Made by a program: the position numbers and the translations under genes. Shown one piece after another: positions 7,079-8,297 of a DNA stretch of 8,297 nt. The stretch is taken from the NCBI GenBank assembly GCA_900545875.1, contig URAQ01000063.1:1-8297 (forward strand), read 5' to 3'. Source of the DNA: an uncultured Collinsella sp. (GTDB lineage Bacteria; Actinomycetota; Coriobacteriia; Coriobacteriales; Coriobacteriaceae). Position 1 is the stretch's first letter. The number at the start of each line of letters is the position of its first letter. Under the pieces are notes generated by a model that saw only the letters and a list, made by a program, of their open reading frames with translations, was not told where the DNA came from and did not search any database.

Positions 7079-7152
7079 GCTGGTATTCCTATCGTATTTG
7101 CCGCCGCAGAGGCGGAGTCGTTCGGCAGTATTGTGGCACAGGGCGTCCAATG

Positions 7153-7185
7153 TTCAAACGTATTACATCATCTGTAACGTTTGAA
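7153..7185. promoter_or_regulatory. Imperfect palindrome in the asparaginase-guaA gap
   Basis: TTCAAACG (7153-7160) and CGTTTGAA (7178-7185) form an 8-bp inverted repeat. Inside it, TTACA (7163-7167) and TGTAA (7173-7177) form a second, offset by two unpaired bases (TA). The loop is TCATC. No T-run follows in the usual place for a terminator, and it lies 75 nt upstream of the asparaginase start in a divergent gap, so a regulator-binding site is more likely. A possible minus-strand -35 (TTGAAG, complement of 7190-7195) and -10 (GATGAT, complement of 7167-7172) with a 17-bp spacer overlap it. The 267-bp gap otherwise shows no gene. Confidence 0.4.
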
Positions 7186-7305
7186 AACACTTCAATTGCC
7201 GTCAAATAGGGGCCCAGGTCGTGCGTTTGCCGTGCGCTGATGGCTGCGAGGGACGAGAAACCCCATATAACGTGTACACTATGAAAGTTATTCTCGTTTA
7301 TTCGC

Positions 7306-7342
7306 GCGGGTGGGCACCGGCTCCCCGCCAACAAGAGGGGGA
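7306..7342 (+). promoter_or_regulatory. GC-rich leader that may mask the guaA ribosome site
   Basis: GCGGG (7306-7310) can pair with CCCGC (7324-7328), while TCCCC (7322-7326) can instead pair with GGGGA (7338-7342), which is part of the guaA Shine-Dalgarno sequence. The two pairings exclude each other. This is a structural observation only; no known riboswitch is recognised. Confidence 0.25.
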
Positions 7343-7345
7343 ACC

Positions 7346-8297
7346 ATGGATCAAAAGGCTTCCGCAAAGGTCCTCGTACTCGACTTTGGTGCGCAGTACG
7401 GTCAGCTCATTGCCCGTCGCGTCCGCGACCTCAACGTGTATTCCGAGATCGTCCCCTGCGACATCTCGGCCGACGAGATTCGCGAGATGAACGCCTCTGC
7501 GCTCATCCTTTCCGGCGGCCCGGCTTCCGTGTATGCCGAGGACGCTCCGTCTATCGACCCCGCCATCTTTGACCTGGGCCTTCCCGTCCTGGGCTTTTGC
7601 TACGGCCATCAGATCACGGCCGTGACGCTCGGCGGCAAGGTCGGCCACTCCGAGGTGGGCGAGTACGGCCGCGCCACCATCACGCGCACGGCCGGCGCCA
7701 AGCTCTTTAACTCCACGCCCATGGAGCAGACCGTGTGGATGAGCCATCGCGACGCCGTTTCCGAGGTGCCCGAGGGCTTTACCGTTACCGCCAGCACCGA
7801 CGTGTGCCCGGTTGCCGCCATGGAGTGCCCCGAGCGCAAGATTTTCACCACGCAGTTCCACCCCGAGGTCAAGCACTCCGAGTACGGTCAGCAGCTGCTG
7901 AGCAACTTCCTGTTTGAGATCTGCGGCCTGGAGCCCAACTGGAGCATGGACAACCTGGTCGAGACCATGACGGCCGAGTTCCGCGAGAAGGTCGGCAACG
8001 ACCGCGTGATTCTGGCCCTGTCCGGCGGCGTCGACTCCTCCGTCGTGGCTGCGCTGGGTGCTCGTGCCGTGGGCAAGCAGATGACCTGCGTGTTCATCAA
8101 CCACGGCCTGCTGCGCAAGGGCGAGCCCGAGCAGGTGGAGGAGGTCTTCACCAAGCAGTTTGACGTCGACTTTATCCACGTCCACGCCGAGGACCGTTAT
8201 GCCGAGCTTTTGGCCGGCGTGACCGAGCCCGAGGAGAAGCGTCGCATCATCGGTACGCAGTTCTGGAAAGAGTTCTTCGCCGTGGCACAGCAGCTCG
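7346..8297 (+). CDS. guaA: GMP synthase (glutamine-hydrolysing), 5' part
   Basis: The first 317 codons of GuaA are present and the gene runs off the right edge (full-length enzymes are about 515-525 residues). It aminates XMP to GMP with glutamine and ATP, the last step of guanine nucleotide synthesis. The N-terminal class I glutamine amidotransferase domain starts VLVLDFGAQYGQLIARRVRD (9-28). It has the oxyanion-region SGGPASVY (56-63), the nucleophile C85 in GFCYGHQ, and the triad H172 and E174 in QFHPEV. The ATP pyrophosphatase domain begins near 200, with the P-loop SGGVDSS at 226-232 and INHGLLRKGE at 251-260; the dimerisation domain is beyond the edge. GAGGGGGA precedes ATG 7346 by 3 nt. 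It is divergent from asparaginase. No stop or frameshift is seen. Confidence 0.97.
   Translation, partial: MDQKASAKVLVLDFGAQYGQLIARRVRDLNVYSEIVPCDISADEIREMNASALILSGGPASVYAEDAPSIDPAIFDLGLPVLGFCYGHQITAVTLGGKVGHSEVGEYGRATITRTAGAKLFNSTPMEQTVWMSHRDAVSEVPEGFTVTASTDVCPVAAMECPERKIFTTQFHPEVKHSEYGQQLLSNFLFEICGLEPNWSMDNLVETMTAEFREKVGNDRVILALSGGVDSSVVAALGARAVGKQMTCVFINHGLLRKGEPEQVEEVFTKQFDVDFIHVHAEDRYAELLAGVTEPEEKRRIIGTQFWKEFFAVAQQL

Noticed and set aside
7079..7150. Longer asparaginase start
   Set aside because: The extra 24 residues do not look like the family or a signal peptide, and a ribosome site is placed for ATG 7078.
6209..7177. Plus-strand open frames (6209-6835, 6851-7177) opposite asparaginase
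   Set aside because: They are shadows of a gene with complete asparaginase signatures on the minus strand.
7261..7345. Purine (guanine) riboswitch upstream of guaA, suggested by CATATAA at 7264
   Set aside because: The conserved loop and junction bases and the P1 pairing of the purine aptamer are not found.
7221..7490. Plus-strand frame crossing into guaA, including a possible leader peptide from ATG 7281
   Set aside because: It lacks a ribosome site, overlaps guaA out of frame for a long way and has no peptide pattern typical of attenuators.

Overview
The window looks like chromosome from a high-GC gut actinobacterium of the class Coriobacteriia, most probably Collinsella or a close relative. 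This is inferred from codon use, strong GC preference at third positions and the style of the proteins; no rRNA or other marker is present to prove it. Most of the window is housekeeping or central metabolism. The stretch around 5350-6060 is more unusual.

Layout from left to right. At 77-1177 lies a typical glycerol dehydrogenase (gldA), closed by a strong intrinsic terminator at 1192-1225. Just after it is a perfect 10-bp inverted repeat resembling a REP element (1230-1260), then a second, diverged GldA-family paralogue (1291-2373). Next is a 417-residue protein with cysteine motifs for four [4Fe-4S] clusters and an Ala/Lys/Glu-rich tail (2509-3762). The ribosome-associated ATPase ychF (GTG start, 3877-4953) follows, and 11 bp later a small DUF1648/SdpI-like membrane protein (4965-5348), probably in the same transcript.

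The minus strand then carries a 129-residue protein (5358-5747). Its sequence follows the HAD/P-type-ATPase phosphorylation-domain fold, but every catalytic motif is replaced. It is transcribed away from a 72-residue XRE-type HTH regulator (5824-6042). The 76-bp gap between them holds a perfect 24-bp palindrome (5771-5794), the obvious operator. A long hairpin followed by TTTT, oriented to terminate the ychF transcript, lies inside the antisense 3' end of the HAD-like gene. This HAD-like/XRE pair is the best candidate here for an undescribed module.

The right end holds a cytoplasmic type I L-asparaginase on the minus strand (6065-7078), a 267-bp divergent intergenic region with an imperfect palindrome (7153-7185), and guaA (GMP synthase) running off the window edge (7346-8297). 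GuaA uses glutamine and asparaginase handles asparagine, but nothing in the sequence ties their regulation together. No tRNA, rRNA, CRISPR array, transposase or prophage gene was seen.
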